DNA from: an uncultured Polymorphobacter sp.
GTDB lineage: Bacteria > Pseudomonadota > Alphaproteobacteria > Sphingomonadales > Sphingomonadaceae
Length of the DNA stretch: 9,935 nt
NCBI GenBank assembly: GCA_937871645.1
Contig: CALMPZ010000326.1
Coordinates: 1 to 9,935, forward strand
Direction of reading: 5' to 3'
The translations under genes were made by a program, and so were the position numbers. Of the stretch, positions 1 through 7,442 are shown in pieces. Under the pieces are notes generated by a model that was not told the DNA's origin, did not search any database, and saw only the letters and a program-made list of their open reading frames with translations. Each line of letters opens with the position of its first letter. Position 1 is the stretch's first letter.

Positions 1-657
1 CACCAGGAACATCACGCCGCGCGCGATCTCGCTGGCCTTGCCGAGCCGGCCGACGGGGATCTTGGCGACGATCTTTTCAAGCACATCGGCGGGCACCGCG
101 GCGACCATGTCGGTGTCGATATAGCCCGGTGCGATGGCGTTGACGGTAATGCCGGCGCGCGCGCCTTCCTGCGCCAGCGCCTTGGTAAAGCCGTGGATGC
201 CCGACTTGGCGGCGGCATAGTTGACCTGGCCGTACTGCCCGCCCTGCCCGTTGATCGAGCCGATGCTGACGATGCGGCCGAACTTGCGGTCGCGCATGCC
301 GGGGAACACCGCCTTGGCCATATTGAAGCAGCCGCCGAGGTTGACGTCGATGACTTCCTTCCACTGCGCATAGGTCATTTTCATCAACACGCCGTCGCGG
401 GTGATGCCGGCATTGTTGACGAGCACATCGACGGGGCCGAGGTCGGCTTCGACCTTGGCGACACCGGCCTGGCAAGCATCGAAATCGGCGACGTTCCATT
501 TGTACGATGCGATGCCGGTGCGCTTGGTGAACTCTGCTGCCTTGGCGTCATCGCCGCCATAGTTCGCCGCCACGGTATAGCCGGCGTCGCGCAATGCGAG
601 GCTTATCGCCTCGCCGATGCCGCGGGTGCCGCCGGTTACGATTGCCACACGAGCCAT
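1..657 (-). CDS. phaB: Acetoacetyl-CoA reductase, PhaB type (C-terminus cut by window edge)
   Basis: Short-chain dehydrogenase that in this family reduces acetoacetyl-CoA with NADPH to (R)-3-hydroxybutyryl-CoA, the monomer for cytoplasmic polyhydroxybutyrate synthesis. The 219 visible residues start at ATG 657 with MARVAIVTGG. They contain the nucleotide-binding TGGTRGIG (residues 8-15), NNAG (81-84) followed by ITRD, and the catalytic Ser134, Tyr147 and Lys151 (YxxxK). The segments NGQGGQYGQVNY and APGYIDTDMV match PhaB more closely than FabG, which has the same overall fold. Full-length PhaB is about 240-246 residues, so roughly 20-25 C-terminal residues lie beyond position 1. A GGAG ribosome site lies 9 nt before the start. 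The gene follows hemH after 34 nt on the same strand and may be cotranscribed with it. No phaA or phaC is visible. FabG-like 3-oxoacyl-ACP reductase is the main alternative. Confidence 0.9.
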   Translation of the reverse strand, partial: MARVAIVTGGTRGIGEAISLALRDAGYTVAANYGGDDAKAAEFTKRTGIASYKWNVADFDACQAGVAKVEADLGPVDVLVNNAGITRDGVLMKMTYAQWKEVIDVNLGGCFNMAKAVFPGMRDRKFGRIVSIGSINGQGGQYGQVNYAAAKSGIHGFTKALAQEGARAGITVNAIAPGYIDTDMVAAVPADVLEKIVAKIPVGRLGKASEIARGVMFLV

Positions 658-666
658 GTCTCAAAA

Positions 667-672
667 CTCCCC
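667..672 (-). promoter_or_regulatory. Ribosome binding site of phaB
   Basis: On the minus strand this reads GGGGAG. The GGAG core ends 9 nt before ATG 657, which supports that start. No obvious terminator hairpin separates it from the hemH stop codon at 692-694. Confidence 0.6.
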
Positions 673-691
673 AGTCGGTTACCTGCGCAGA

Positions 692-1735
692 CTAGGACGC
701 GGGCACCCATCCGGCAAGTTCGCGCGCGAGTAAATCTGCGAGCATTTTGAGGCCCGGCGCATCGGCGTTGAGACAGGACAGATAGGCGAAGGCTTCGCCG
801 CCGGCTTCGAGGAAAGTCTCGCGCCCCTGTATCGCGATTTCTTCGAGCGTTTCGAGATTGTCCGCCGAAAATCCCGGCGACACCACCGCCAGCTTGCGCA
901 CGCCCTGCCCCGGCAATTCGGCGAGCGTCTTGTCGGTATAGGGCTTGAGCCATTCGGCGCGGCCGAGCCGCGACTGGAAGCTCATCTGCACAGGCAGGTC
1001 GAGCGCTTCGCCGAGCAGCCGCGCGGTCTTGGCGCAGTGGCAGTGATAGGGGTCGCCGAGTTCGAGCGTGCGCTGCGGCATGCCGTGGAACGACGCCAGC
1101 AGCAGCTCGGGACGGAAGTCGAGGCCGGCAATCTGGTCGCGCACCGAGACTGCGAGCGCATCGATATACGCCGGGTCATCGTGATAGGGCGGCAGCGTCC
1201 GCAGCGCCGGTTGCCAGCGCCATTTCGACAGCGTTTCAAAGACCTTGTCGTTGACCGTCGCCGTCGTCGCGCCCGAATATTGCGGGTAGAGCGGCGCGAT
1301 CAGGATGCGGTTGCAGCCCGCCGCCTTGAGCGCTGCCAGCCGGTCGGGGATCGACGGATTGCCGTAGCGCATCGCCCAGTCGACGATGACACCGTCACCG
1401 AAATGCGCCGCCATGTCGGCGGCCTGTTCGCGGGTGATGCGTCGGAGCGGCGATTCGCCGGGATCGGTGCCTTCCCAGATCTTGGCGTAGTTCGCCGCGG
1501 TCTTGCTCGGGCGGGTGTTGAGGATGATGCCGCGCAGGATCGGTTGCCAGACGATTTGCGGAATTTCGACGACGCGGCGGTCGGACAGAAACTCGGCGAG
1601 GTAGCGTTTGACGCTGGCGCGGTCGGGCGCGTCGGGCGTGCCGAGGTTGACCAGCAGGACGCCAACGCGCGGCGTCAATACCGGCGGGTGGCCGTCGGGT
1701 ACCGCCACCGGAGGGTGGCCCTTGGCCAAATCCAC
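692..1735 (-). CDS. hemH: Ferrochelatase (protoheme ferro-lyase)
   Basis: Inserts Fe2+ into protoporphyrin IX, the last step of protoheme synthesis, at the inner face of the cytoplasmic membrane. The 347 residues are typical in length. Diagnostic segments are VGVLLVNLGTPDAP (24-37), the APLYPQYS stretch (147-154), the catalytic-histidine motif SFHGMP (215-220, His217), GDPYHCHC with Cys232 and Cys234, and PGFSADNLETLEEI (287-300), the conserved C-terminal metal/porphyrin motif. Some bacterial ferrochelatases carry a [2Fe-2S] cluster; Cys232, Cys234 and Cys321 are present, but this alone does not show a cluster here. The start is a GTG at 1735, chosen because AAGG sits 7 nt upstream; GTG codon 10 is an alternative. 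The gene begins 2 nt after the upstream oxidoreductase stop, suggesting translational coupling. The leader contains HPPV twice, from a short DNA duplication. Confidence 0.96.
   Translation of the reverse strand: MDLAKGHPPVAVPDGHPPVLTPRVGVLLVNLGTPDAPDRASVKRYLAEFLSDRRVVEIPQIVWQPILRGIILNTRPSKTAANYAKIWEGTDPGESPLRRITREQAADMAAHFGDGVIVDWAMRYGNPSIPDRLAALKAAGCNRILIAPLYPQYSGATTATVNDKVFETLSKWRWQPALRTLPPYHDDPAYIDALAVSVRDQIAGLDFRPELLLASFHGMPQRTLELGDPYHCHCAKTARLLGEALDLPVQMSFQSRLGRAEWLKPYTDKTLAELPGQGVRKLAVVSPGFSADNLETLEEIAIQGRETFLEAGGEAFAYLSCLNADAPGLKMLADLLARELAGWVPAS
1679..1720. repeat. Imperfect 27-nt-period direct repeat in the hemH leader
   Basis: The 14-mer ACCGGCGGGTGGCC at 1680-1693 recurs as ACCGGAGGGTGGCC at 1707-1720, with one mismatch and a 27-nt period (nine codons). 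In the protein this doubles the GHPPV segment (residues 6-10 and 15-19) and keeps the frame. It looks like a small in-frame tandem duplication at the amino terminus. Confidence 0.7.
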
Positions 1736-1737
1736 CG

Positions 1738-4026
1738 TCAGACCTTGCCGACCAGCGGCAGGTCACGGAAGCGTTTGCCGGTCACGGCGAACAGCGCATT
1801 GGCGACCGCAGGGGCGACCGGCGGCGTGCCGGGTTCGCCGACGCCGCCGGGCGGTGCGGTACTGGGCATGATGACGACTTGCGTCACGGGTGCCTGCGCC
1901 ATCGACAGCAACGGCGCGCCATCGAAGTTGGTCGCAGTGGTGCGGCCCCCCTCGAACTGGATATCGCCCGTCAGCGCGGCGCTCAGCCCGAACAGCATCG
2001 CCCCTTCGACTTGCGCGGCGACGATGTTCGGGTTGACGACCTGGCCGCAGTCGATCGCGCCCGACAGTCGACGCACGGTGATTTCGCCGGGCTTGGCGGC
2101 GACTTCGGCGATGACCGCGACGATGCTGCCGAAGCTTTCGTGGATCGCAATGCCACGCGCCACGCCGGGTTCGACGATGCCAAGCGGCCCGCCGAGCCGC
2201 ATCACCGCGCGCAGCACCGCGGCATGGCGCGGGCTGCCCGCGAGCAGCGCCAGCCGGAACGCGAACGGGTCGGCACCCGCCGCATGCGCGAGTTCGTCGA
2301 TGAAACTTTCGACGAAGAAGCCGGTGAAGCTGTGGCCGACCGAGCGCCAGATGCCCGATGCTACCGGCAGGTCGACCAGCGCATGTTCGGCGAGCACCGC
2401 GCCAAGGTCATAGGGCAGGTCGAATGCGCCTTCGATCGAGCCGGCGCCGGCCTTGGGCGCATCGCTGGCGAAGCTCGGCATGACGCGGCGCATCATCGAC
2501 CACGCCGGGTCGGGCACCGCGATGCGCGCGCCCCAGGCGCCGACGCGTTTGCCGGCCGCGGTGGGCTCTAACTGGCCGCGCATCCGCGCCACGGCGGCGG
2601 GGCGAAACTTGTCCTGCGCGATGTCTTCGGCGCGGCTGTAGATCAGCTGCACCGGGCGCTTGGTGGCGCGCGCAATCAGTGCCGCCTGGACGATGCAATC
2701 AACCTCGACCTTGCGCCCGAAGCCGCCGCCGAGCAGCGTCGGATAGACGGTGACGTCCTTGTCCTCGATACCGAGCGCGCGCGAAACCGCCCAGGTCGCG
2801 AGCGTCAGCGACTGCGTCGGCGCCCAGACTTCGACATGGCCATCGGTGATGCGCGCGGTGGCGTTCATCGGCTCCAGACAGGCGTGCGCGAGGAATGGTA
2901 CGCTGTAGGTCGCGGTGATGGTGCCGGGCTTGGCGAGCAATGCCGCAGCATCGCCTTCATCCTGCGCGACGGCGATTTCACCGGTATCGAGGCCGTCGCG
3001 CAGCGCCTTCGCCATCCACGGTCCGGCGGGCTTGGGCTGTGCGGCAAACTGCGGTGCGGCGGCATCGAGCGCGTTGTTGGCGAGCCACCAGCTGGTGCCG
3101 ACCACGGCGACCCAAGTCGGTCCCTTGACGACGTCGAGGACACCGGGAACGGCGCGGGCGGCGGCGACATTGGCGCCGGTCAGCGCCGGATCGCCCGTCG
3201 GCCCCGAGCGCACGGCGGCATAGACCAGCCCGGGCAGGCGGACATCGCTGCCGAAGCGGGCGCTGCCGTTGGTCTTGGCAGGAATATCGATGCGCTGGAC
3301 GGCCTTGCCCATCAGGCGGTTCTTCGACGGACTGCGCAGCGTCGGCTCGCTCGGCATGTCCTCCTGCGCGGCCTCGCCGGCGATGTCGGCAAAGCGGATG
3401 CGGTTGGCCTTGTAGATGACGAAGCCGTTGGCGGTGTCGAGGTCTTCGGGGTCGGCATCCCAGCGGCGCGCGGCGGCCTTGCACAGCATCTCGCGTGCGG
3501 CGGCGCCGGCGAGCCGCAGCGTTGGTTCATAGGCGCGCACCGAGCTGCTGCCGCCGGTCAGCTGGACCTCGAAGCGGCTCATGACCTCGCCGATGCCCCA
3601 GTTGGCAATGCCGCGAAACAGTGCGGGCATTTTTTTGGTGGCGTCGGCGGCCATGCCGCGATTGGCATAGACCGGGTTGAGCGGCGCCGGTTCGACGCCG
3701 ACGGTGTTCCAGTCGGCACCGAGTTCGTCGGCGAGGATCTGCGGCAGTGCGGTGTAGACCCCCTGCCCCATTTCGGCCTGCGGCACGGCGACGATGACAC
3801 GGCCATCGGTGCCGATCTTGAGCCAGCCGTTGATGCGCGATTCGTCCGGGCCGGCGACCCAGTTGAGCCGCTGCTTGCGCGGCCAGACGGCATAGCCGAG
3901 CAGCAGCCCGCCGACAGCGCCGGTGCCGATCAAGATGTTGCGGCGGGTGGTGCCGCGTTTAGGTGGTGCCACGGCGGCAGGTGACGGCGCAGCGGCAATT
4001 TCGGGAGCGGGATCGGTATCGGCCAT
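1738..4026 (-). CDS. Tat-exported xanthine dehydrogenase-family molybdenum hydroxylase large subunit (isoquinoline 1-oxidoreductase beta type)
   Basis: A 762-residue molybdopterin-cytosine-dinucleotide-type subunit of the xanthine dehydrogenase family, in the branch that includes the isoquinoline 1-oxidoreductase, nicotinate hydroxylase and aldehyde oxidoreductase large subunits. The N-terminus is Ala/Pro-rich, then has a twin-arginine TTRRNILIG (26-34) and a hydrophobic stretch (about 31-47), implying Tat-dependent periplasmic location or membrane anchoring. Cofactor motifs follow: AEMGQGV (84-90), GGGFGRK (433-439), WRSVGHSFTGFFVESFIDEL (560-579) and GGVGEPGTPP (727-736), whose Glu731 is the expected catalytic base. 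Such proteins normally pair with a small [2Fe-2S] subunit, but none is encoded next to it: nadC lies 56 nt upstream and hemH 2 nt downstream. Cytochrome c motifs (CxxCH) are absent. The substrate cannot be told from sequence; nicotinate, other N-heterocycles and aldehydes are all possible. No strong ribosome site precedes ATG 4026. Confidence 0.9.
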   Translation of the reverse strand: MADTDPAPEIAAAPSPAAVAPPKRGTTRRNILIGTGAVGGLLLGYAVWPRKQRLNWVAGPDESRINGWLKIGTDGRVIVAVPQAEMGQGVYTALPQILADELGADWNTVGVEPAPLNPVYANRGMAADATKKMPALFRGIANWGIGEVMSRFEVQLTGGSSSVRAYEPTLRLAGAAAREMLCKAAARRWDADPEDLDTANGFVIYKANRIRFADIAGEAAQEDMPSEPTLRSPSKNRLMGKAVQRIDIPAKTNGSARFGSDVRLPGLVYAAVRSGPTGDPALTGANVAAARAVPGVLDVVKGPTWVAVVGTSWWLANNALDAAAPQFAAQPKPAGPWMAKALRDGLDTGEIAVAQDEGDAAALLAKPGTITATYSVPFLAHACLEPMNATARITDGHVEVWAPTQSLTLATWAVSRALGIEDKDVTVYPTLLGGGFGRKVEVDCIVQAALIARATKRPVQLIYSRAEDIAQDKFRPAAVARMRGQLEPTAAGKRVGAWGARIAVPDPAWSMMRRVMPSFASDAPKAGAGSIEGAFDLPYDLGAVLAEHALVDLPVASGIWRSVGHSFTGFFVESFIDELAHAAGADPFAFRLALLAGSPRHAAVLRAVMRLGGPLGIVEPGVARGIAIHESFGSIVAVIAEVAAKPGEITVRRLSGAIDCGQVVNPNIVAAQVEGAMLFGLSAALTGDIQFEGGRTTATNFDGAPLLSMAQAPVTQVVIMPSTAPPGGVGEPGTPPVAPAVANALFAVTGKRFRDLPLVGKV
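1743..1746 (-). promoter_or_regulatory. hemH: Ribosome binding site deciding the hemH GTG start
   Basis: On the minus strand AAGG lies inside the final codons of the upstream oxidoreductase gene and ends 7 nt before GTG 1735. This spacing favours GTG 1735 over the in-frame GTG at codon 10, whose own AAGG lies 11 nt away. Confidence 0.5.
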
Positions 4027-4082
4027 GACGCGGTTCTAGCGGCTGTCGCAGCGCTTGTCGCGCCCCGCAATGCCGCAGCGCC
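4027..4082. other. 56-nt gap between nadC and the molybdenum hydroxylase gene
   Basis: This is the widest gap in the minus-strand cluster. It is GC-rich, with a short GCGC stem around a GACAA loop and two copies of GCGCTGCG on the minus strand. I see no convincing terminator (no U-tract after a strong stem) and no clear promoter. It is the most likely place for an internal transcript boundary. Confidence 0.3.
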
Positions 4083-4928
4083 TTAGGCGAAATCGAGCCC
4101 GATATCGGCAGCCGGCGCGCTCTGGGTGATGCGTCCGACGCTGATATAGGTCACCCCGGTTTCGGCGATGGCGCGGATGGTGTTGAGGTTGACGCCGCCC
4201 GAAGCTTCGGTCGGCACGCGCCCGGCGATCAGCGCGACCGCCTCGCGCAGCATCGGCGGCCCCATGTTATCGAGCAGCAAGCGGTCGGCACCCGCGCCAA
4301 GCGCCGGCGGAATCTGGTCCAGCGAATCGACTTCGACAACGATGTCGTGCAGGCTCGCAGCTTTGGCGGCACGCACTGCCGCCTCGACGCCACCGGCGAC
4401 GGCAATGTGATTGTCCTTGATCATGACGCCGTCATCGAGGCGCATCCGGTGGTTGGTGGCGCCGCCCATGCGGGTCGCGTACTTTTCGAGAACACGAAGC
4501 CCCGGCAGCGTCTTGCGCGTGTCGAGCAGGATGGCGCCGGTGCCATGGATGGCATCGACATATTGGCGCGTCAGTGTCGCGATGCCGGTCAAATGCTGCA
4601 CGGTGTTGAGCGCCGAACGCTCGGCGGTGAGTAGCGCGCGGGCGTTGGCACTGATGCGCAGCAACGCACTGCCGGCGGGCAGATGATCGCCGTCATGCGC
4701 GACGACTTCGAAATGCGCCTGCGGGTCGAGCGCGCGGATGAAGGCGAGCGCCAGCGGCAAGCCGGCGACAACGACTTCGTCGCGGCTTGCCATGACAGCG
4801 TGGAGTTGCGCTTCGGCGGGAATGACTGCGGCCGAGGTGCGGTCACCGCCGCTGCCAAGGTCTTCGGCGAGCGTTGCGGCAACAAAGGCATCAAGGTCAA
4901 AGCCCGGCAGTTTGAACGGTTCAGTCAC
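4083..4928 (-). CDS. nadC: Quinolinate phosphoribosyltransferase (nicotinate-nucleotide pyrophosphorylase, carboxylating)
   Basis: Converts quinolinate and PRPP to nicotinate mononucleotide, CO2 and pyrophosphate in cytosolic de novo NAD synthesis. The 281 residues match the family length. Visible motifs are [11 protein letters not shown] (22-32), AERSALN (102-108), [11 protein letters not shown] (135-145), [20 protein letters not shown] (155-174), VEVDS (198-202), LLLDNM (217-222) and SGGVNLNTI (243-251), all of the class II PRTase barrel, with the substrate-binding Arg, Lys and acidic residues retained. The start is GTG 4928: a stop codon lies two codons upstream in this frame and no other normal start follows soon. 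It overlaps the end of nadA by 8 nt (GTGACTGA carries both the start and the nadA stop), so translation is probably coupled and the pair is coexpressed. Confidence 0.97.
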   Translation of the reverse strand: MTEPFKLPGFDLDAFVAATLAEDLGSGGDRTSAAVIPAEAQLHAVMASRDEVVVAGLPLALAFIRALDPQAHFEVVAHDGDHLPAGSALLRISANARALLTAERSALNTVQHLTGIATLTRQYVDAIHGTGAILLDTRKTLPGLRVLEKYATRMGGATNHRMRLDDGVMIKDNHIAVAGGVEAAVRAAKAASLHDIVVEVDSLDQIPPALGAGADRLLLDNMGPPMLREAVALIAGRVPTEASGGVNLNTIRAIAETGVTYISVGRITQSAPAADIGLDFA

Positions 4929-5919
4929 CTTTCACCGCCACCGGCGAAGCGTTGGCCGCCATTTCGAGCATGCGGTCGAGCGGCAGCTTGGCGCGCAGCC
5001 GGACAGCTTCAGGCACGATGATTTCTGGCTTCAAGTCGCGCAGGCACAGATAGAGTTTCTCGAGCGTGTTGAGCGCCATGAACGGGCAGGTATTGCAGCT
5101 GCAATTGCCGTCGGCACCCGGCGCGCCGATAAAGGTCTTGTGCGGTGCCTTCAACTGCATCTGGTGGATAATGTTGGGCTCGGTGGCGACGATTAGCGTC
5201 TGTTCGGGCGACTTCAGCGCATAGTCGAGGATGCCGCTGGTCGCGCCGATATAGTCGGCGAGTTCGAGGATCGGCGCCGGACATTCGGGGTGCGCGAGCA
5301 CCGGCGCGGCCGGGTTGAGCGCCTTCAACTTGAGCAATTCGGTGACCGAAAACCGCTCATGGACTATGCAGCTGCCGTCCCACAGCAGCATGTCGCGGCC
5401 GGTCTTGCGGTTGAGCCAGGCGCCGAGGTGCTTGTCGGGGGCGAACAGGATCTTCTGGTCGCGCGGCAGCTGGTTGATGATGCGTTCGGCCGACGACGAG
5501 GTGACGATGATGTCCGAATGCGCCTTCACCGCCGCCGAGCAGTTGATGTAGGTCAGCGAGATGTGATCTGGGTGCGCGGCACGGAACGCGGCGAATTCCT
5601 CCGGCGGGCACGAATCCTCGAGGCTGCACCCTGCCGCCATGTCGGGCAGCACGACGGTCTTTTGTGGGCTGAGGATTTTCGCGACTTCGGCCATGAAGCG
5701 TACACCGCAAAACGCGATGACATCGGCATCGGTCGCGGCGGCCTTGCGGCTGAGGTCGAGACTGTCGCCGACGAAATCGGCGAGGTCCTGCAGCACTGGG
5801 TCCTGATAATAATGCGCCAGGATGACGGCGTTCTTCTCCTTGCGCAGCCGGGCGATTTCGGCGTGCAGGTCGATGCCGTCCAAGGCCCCGCGGCCGAGCG
5901 GGTTGAGGCGTGCGTCCAT
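4921..5919 (-). CDS. nadA: Quinolinate synthase A
   Basis: Condenses iminoaspartate with dihydroxyacetone phosphate to quinolinate in the cytosol, using a [4Fe-4S] cluster with a free coordination site. The 332 residues show the three-fold repeated NadA architecture: [20 protein letters not shown] (33-52), GVRFMAE (72-78), [13 protein letters not shown] (93-105), [14 protein letters not shown] (123-136), FAPDKHLG (159-166), [11 protein letters not shown] (180-190), HPECP (210-214) and [10 protein letters not shown] (275-284). By comparison with the Escherichia coli enzyme, the cluster ligands should be Cys98, Cys184 and Cys278, all present. The start at ATG 5919 has AAGGG 7 nt upstream and begins 3 nt after the DUF4230 gene stop. 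The partner that makes iminoaspartate (NadB, or aspartate dehydrogenase) is not in the window. Confidence 0.98.
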   Translation of the reverse strand: MDARLNPLGRGALDGIDLHAEIARLRKEKNAVILAHYYQDPVLQDLADFVGDSLDLSRKAAATDADVIAFCGVRFMAEVAKILSPQKTVVLPDMAAGCSLEDSCPPEEFAAFRAAHPDHISLTYINCSAAVKAHSDIIVTSSSAERIINQLPRDQKILFAPDKHLGAWLNRKTGRDMLLWDGSCIVHERFSVTELLKLKALNPAAPVLAHPECPAPILELADYIGATSGILDYALKSPEQTLIVATEPNIIHQMQLKAPHKTFIGAPGADGNCSCNTCPFMALNTLEKLYLCLRDLKPEIIVPEAVRLRAKLPLDRMLEMAANASPVAVKGD

Positions 5920-5922
5920 GGT

Positions 5923-6567
5923 CTAGCCCTTCAGCAATGCTTCGCTGCGAAAGCGAACGGTAACGGTGGGTTGCAGGCCGGCAGCGACCAGCGGCGCTGC
6001 GAAATTGGCCTGCAATGCCGTGCGCGCCGAATCCTTCGCCGCCCGCATAAGATAGTCCTCGCGCGCCTTGCGGCCAATATCGTCGCGCGCCACCGCGAGG
6101 CTTTTTTGCAGGATGCGTTCGCGGTCGTCGCCGCTGGCGAGGTCGACGCCATCCACCAGCACGCGAGCGCGGGCGCCGTCGATGTTGGCCACGGTCGGCA
6201 CCGGATCGGGGACGACCACGACCAATGTGCGCGACTTGGCATCCCAGTTGAAATTGTCGCGCGCCAAGGCCGACAGGTTGACGACATAGCGCACCGACCC
6301 CGGCACGATGACCCAGGTCGTGGTGTCGAGCGCGTCGATCAGACCTTCGTGCGGCGTCTTGACGATCGAGTAGAGCTGCGCGCCGAAGACGCTGAGGTCG
6401 TTCATCTTGTGAACCGAGGTCACCAGCGTCGCGACGACATCCTCGTCACCGCCGAGCCGCGTCAGGAAGCCGCTGACCGGCGCCGGCAGCTTTTCGATGA
6501 GCTGCGGCCCATAGGCGATGCCCAGCCCAAGCGCGACAACGCCGACGAGGAGCGTGCTGCCCCTCAT
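5923..6567 (-). CDS. DUF4230-family protein with N-terminal membrane anchor
   Basis: A 214-residue protein resembling the uncharacterised DUF4230 family; its biochemical function is not known. Residues 4-20 form one hydrophobic segment (LLVGVVALGLGIAYG within it) after a short MRGST start, so it is probably an inner-membrane-anchored protein with a periplasmic body or a signal-peptide-bearing one. The body has the alternating hydrophobic beta pattern seen in the family: an early VTSVHKMNDLSVF stretch (50-61), TTWVIVPGSVRYVVNLSAL (83-101), RTLVVVVPDPVPTV (113-126), then an amphipathic helical region (150-190) and a final beta strand PTVTVRFRSE (200-209). The start ATG 6567 shares four bases (ATGA) with the stop of the upstream hydrolase, and its stop is 3 nt before nadA. 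This tight packing argues for coexpression with NAD genes, but a functional link is only inferred. Family assignment is from pattern recall. Confidence 0.75.
   Translation of the reverse strand: MRGSTLLVGVVALGLGIAYGPQLIEKLPAPVSGFLTRLGGDEDVVATLVTSVHKMNDLSVFGAQLYSIVKTPHEGLIDALDTTTWVIVPGSVRYVVNLSALARDNFNWDAKSRTLVVVVPDPVPTVANIDGARARVLVDGVDLASGDDRERILQKSLAVARDDIGRKAREDYLMRAAKDSARTALQANFAAPLVAAGLQPTVTVRFRSEALLKG
5927..5931 (-). promoter_or_regulatory. nadA: Ribosome binding site of nadA
   Basis: On the minus strand this reads AAGGG, ending 7 nt before ATG 5919. It overlaps the last codons of the upstream DUF4230 gene, consistent with both being read from one message. Confidence 0.6.
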
Positions 6568-7442
6568 GCCATCCGCCAGACTTCGCCGTCACGCACGACA
6601 ACGCCGCGCGCTTCAAGGTCGATCAGATGCGCCAGCACCGAGCGGCCGGCGGCAGGGTGGAGCTTCTTGTCCACCATCGCGTACATGACAGCGACCATCG
6701 CCGGGATCGTCTGTGGCGCCTGCCCGAGTAGCTTCAGAATCTGGTTTTCGCGCTGCTTGCGATGGGTGATCAGCCCGCGCGCAAAGCGCTGCGGATCAGT
6801 GACCGGGTCGCCGTGCGTCGGGTAGTAAATGGCGTCGTCGCGGTCGAGCAGCAGCTTGAGGCTCGCCATATACGCCGCCATGTCGCCGTCGGGCGGCGCC
6901 ACCACCGTCGTCGACCAGCCCATGACATGGTCGCCGGTGAACAGCGCCTTCTCCTGCGCCAGCGCGAAGCACAGATGGTTCGAGGTATGGCCCGGTGTGT
7001 GCAGCGCGGTCAGCGTCCAATCGGGGCCGGAAATGCTGTCGCCGTCGGCCATCACCTCATCGGGGGCGTAGGTCGCGTCGAAACCGGCATCGGCGCGCGG
7101 GCCATCGTCGCTGAGCATCAGCGGCACGCAGCCAACGATGCGCGCGCCCGTGGCGGCCGCCAGCGCCGGCGCGGCGGGCGAATGGTCCATGTGCGTGTGG
7201 GTGATGGCGATATGGCTGACGGTTTTTCCCGCGAACGCGTCGATCAGTGCAGCGATGTGCGCGGGCTCGGCAGGGCCGGGATCGATCACCGCGACGGTGT
7301 CGCCGCCGCCGATGATATAGGTGCCAGTGCCGATATAGGTGAACGGCGACGGGTTCTTCGCCAGCACGCGCCGGATCAGCGGGGTCAGTTGCTCGATGCG
7401 GCCATAGGGCGCGTTGGCGACAAGGTCATCGGCGGTGCTCAT
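6564..7442 (-). CDS. MBL-fold metallohydrolase with C-terminal winged helix (LACTB2-like)
   Basis: A 292-residue metallo-beta-lactamase-fold hydrolase. Metal ligands are all present: THTHMDH (81-87; His82, His84, Asp86, His87), TPGHTSNH (149-156; His152), FTGDH (168-172; Asp171) and PTHGDP (208-213; His210), giving a two-zinc site. Residues about 227-292 form a small helical, winged-helix-like tail (HRKQRENQILKLLG onward), the layout of the LACTB2 and beta-lactamase-like hydrolase group. Members act on thioesters, nucleic acids or other esters, so the substrate is undetermined; glyoxalase II is less likely because of this tail. The start is taken at ATG 7442, giving MSTADDLVANAP; the frame stays open to a GTG at 7532, but that extra stretch (basic and Cys-rich) does not look like the family. 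No good ribosome site precedes ATG 7442. It is the first gene of the minus-strand cluster. Confidence 0.9.
   Translation of the reverse strand: MSTADDLVANAPYGRIEQLTPLIRRVLAKNPSPFTYIGTGTYIIGGGDTVAVIDPGPAEPAHIAALIDAFAGKTVSHIAITHTHMDHSPAAPALAAATGARIVGCVPLMLSDDGPRADAGFDATYAPDEVMADGDSISGPDWTLTALHTPGHTSNHLCFALAQEKALFTGDHVMGWSTTVVAPPDGDMAAYMASLKLLLDRDDAIYYPTHGDPVTDPQRFARGLITHRKQRENQILKLLGQAPQTIPAMVAVMYAMVDKKLHPAAGRSVLAHLIDLEARGVVVRDGEVWRMA

Noticed and set aside
2836..3984. Long open frame (382 codons) on the plus strand opposite the molybdenum hydroxylase gene
   Set aside because: It is Gly/Ala/Arg-rich without motifs, and the opposite strand encodes clear cofactor-binding motifs. It is a compositional shadow.
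4027..4082. Possible intrinsic terminator between nadC and the molybdenum hydroxylase gene
   Set aside because: The only stem is about four base pairs (GCGC around GACAA) and no run of U follows it on the minus strand.
5290..6825. Long open frame (511 codons) on the plus strand across nadA, the DUF4230 gene and the MBL hydrolase gene
   Set aside because: It spans three well-supported minus-strand genes and their junctions, has low-complexity Arg/Ala/Asp-rich composition and no domain I can recognise.
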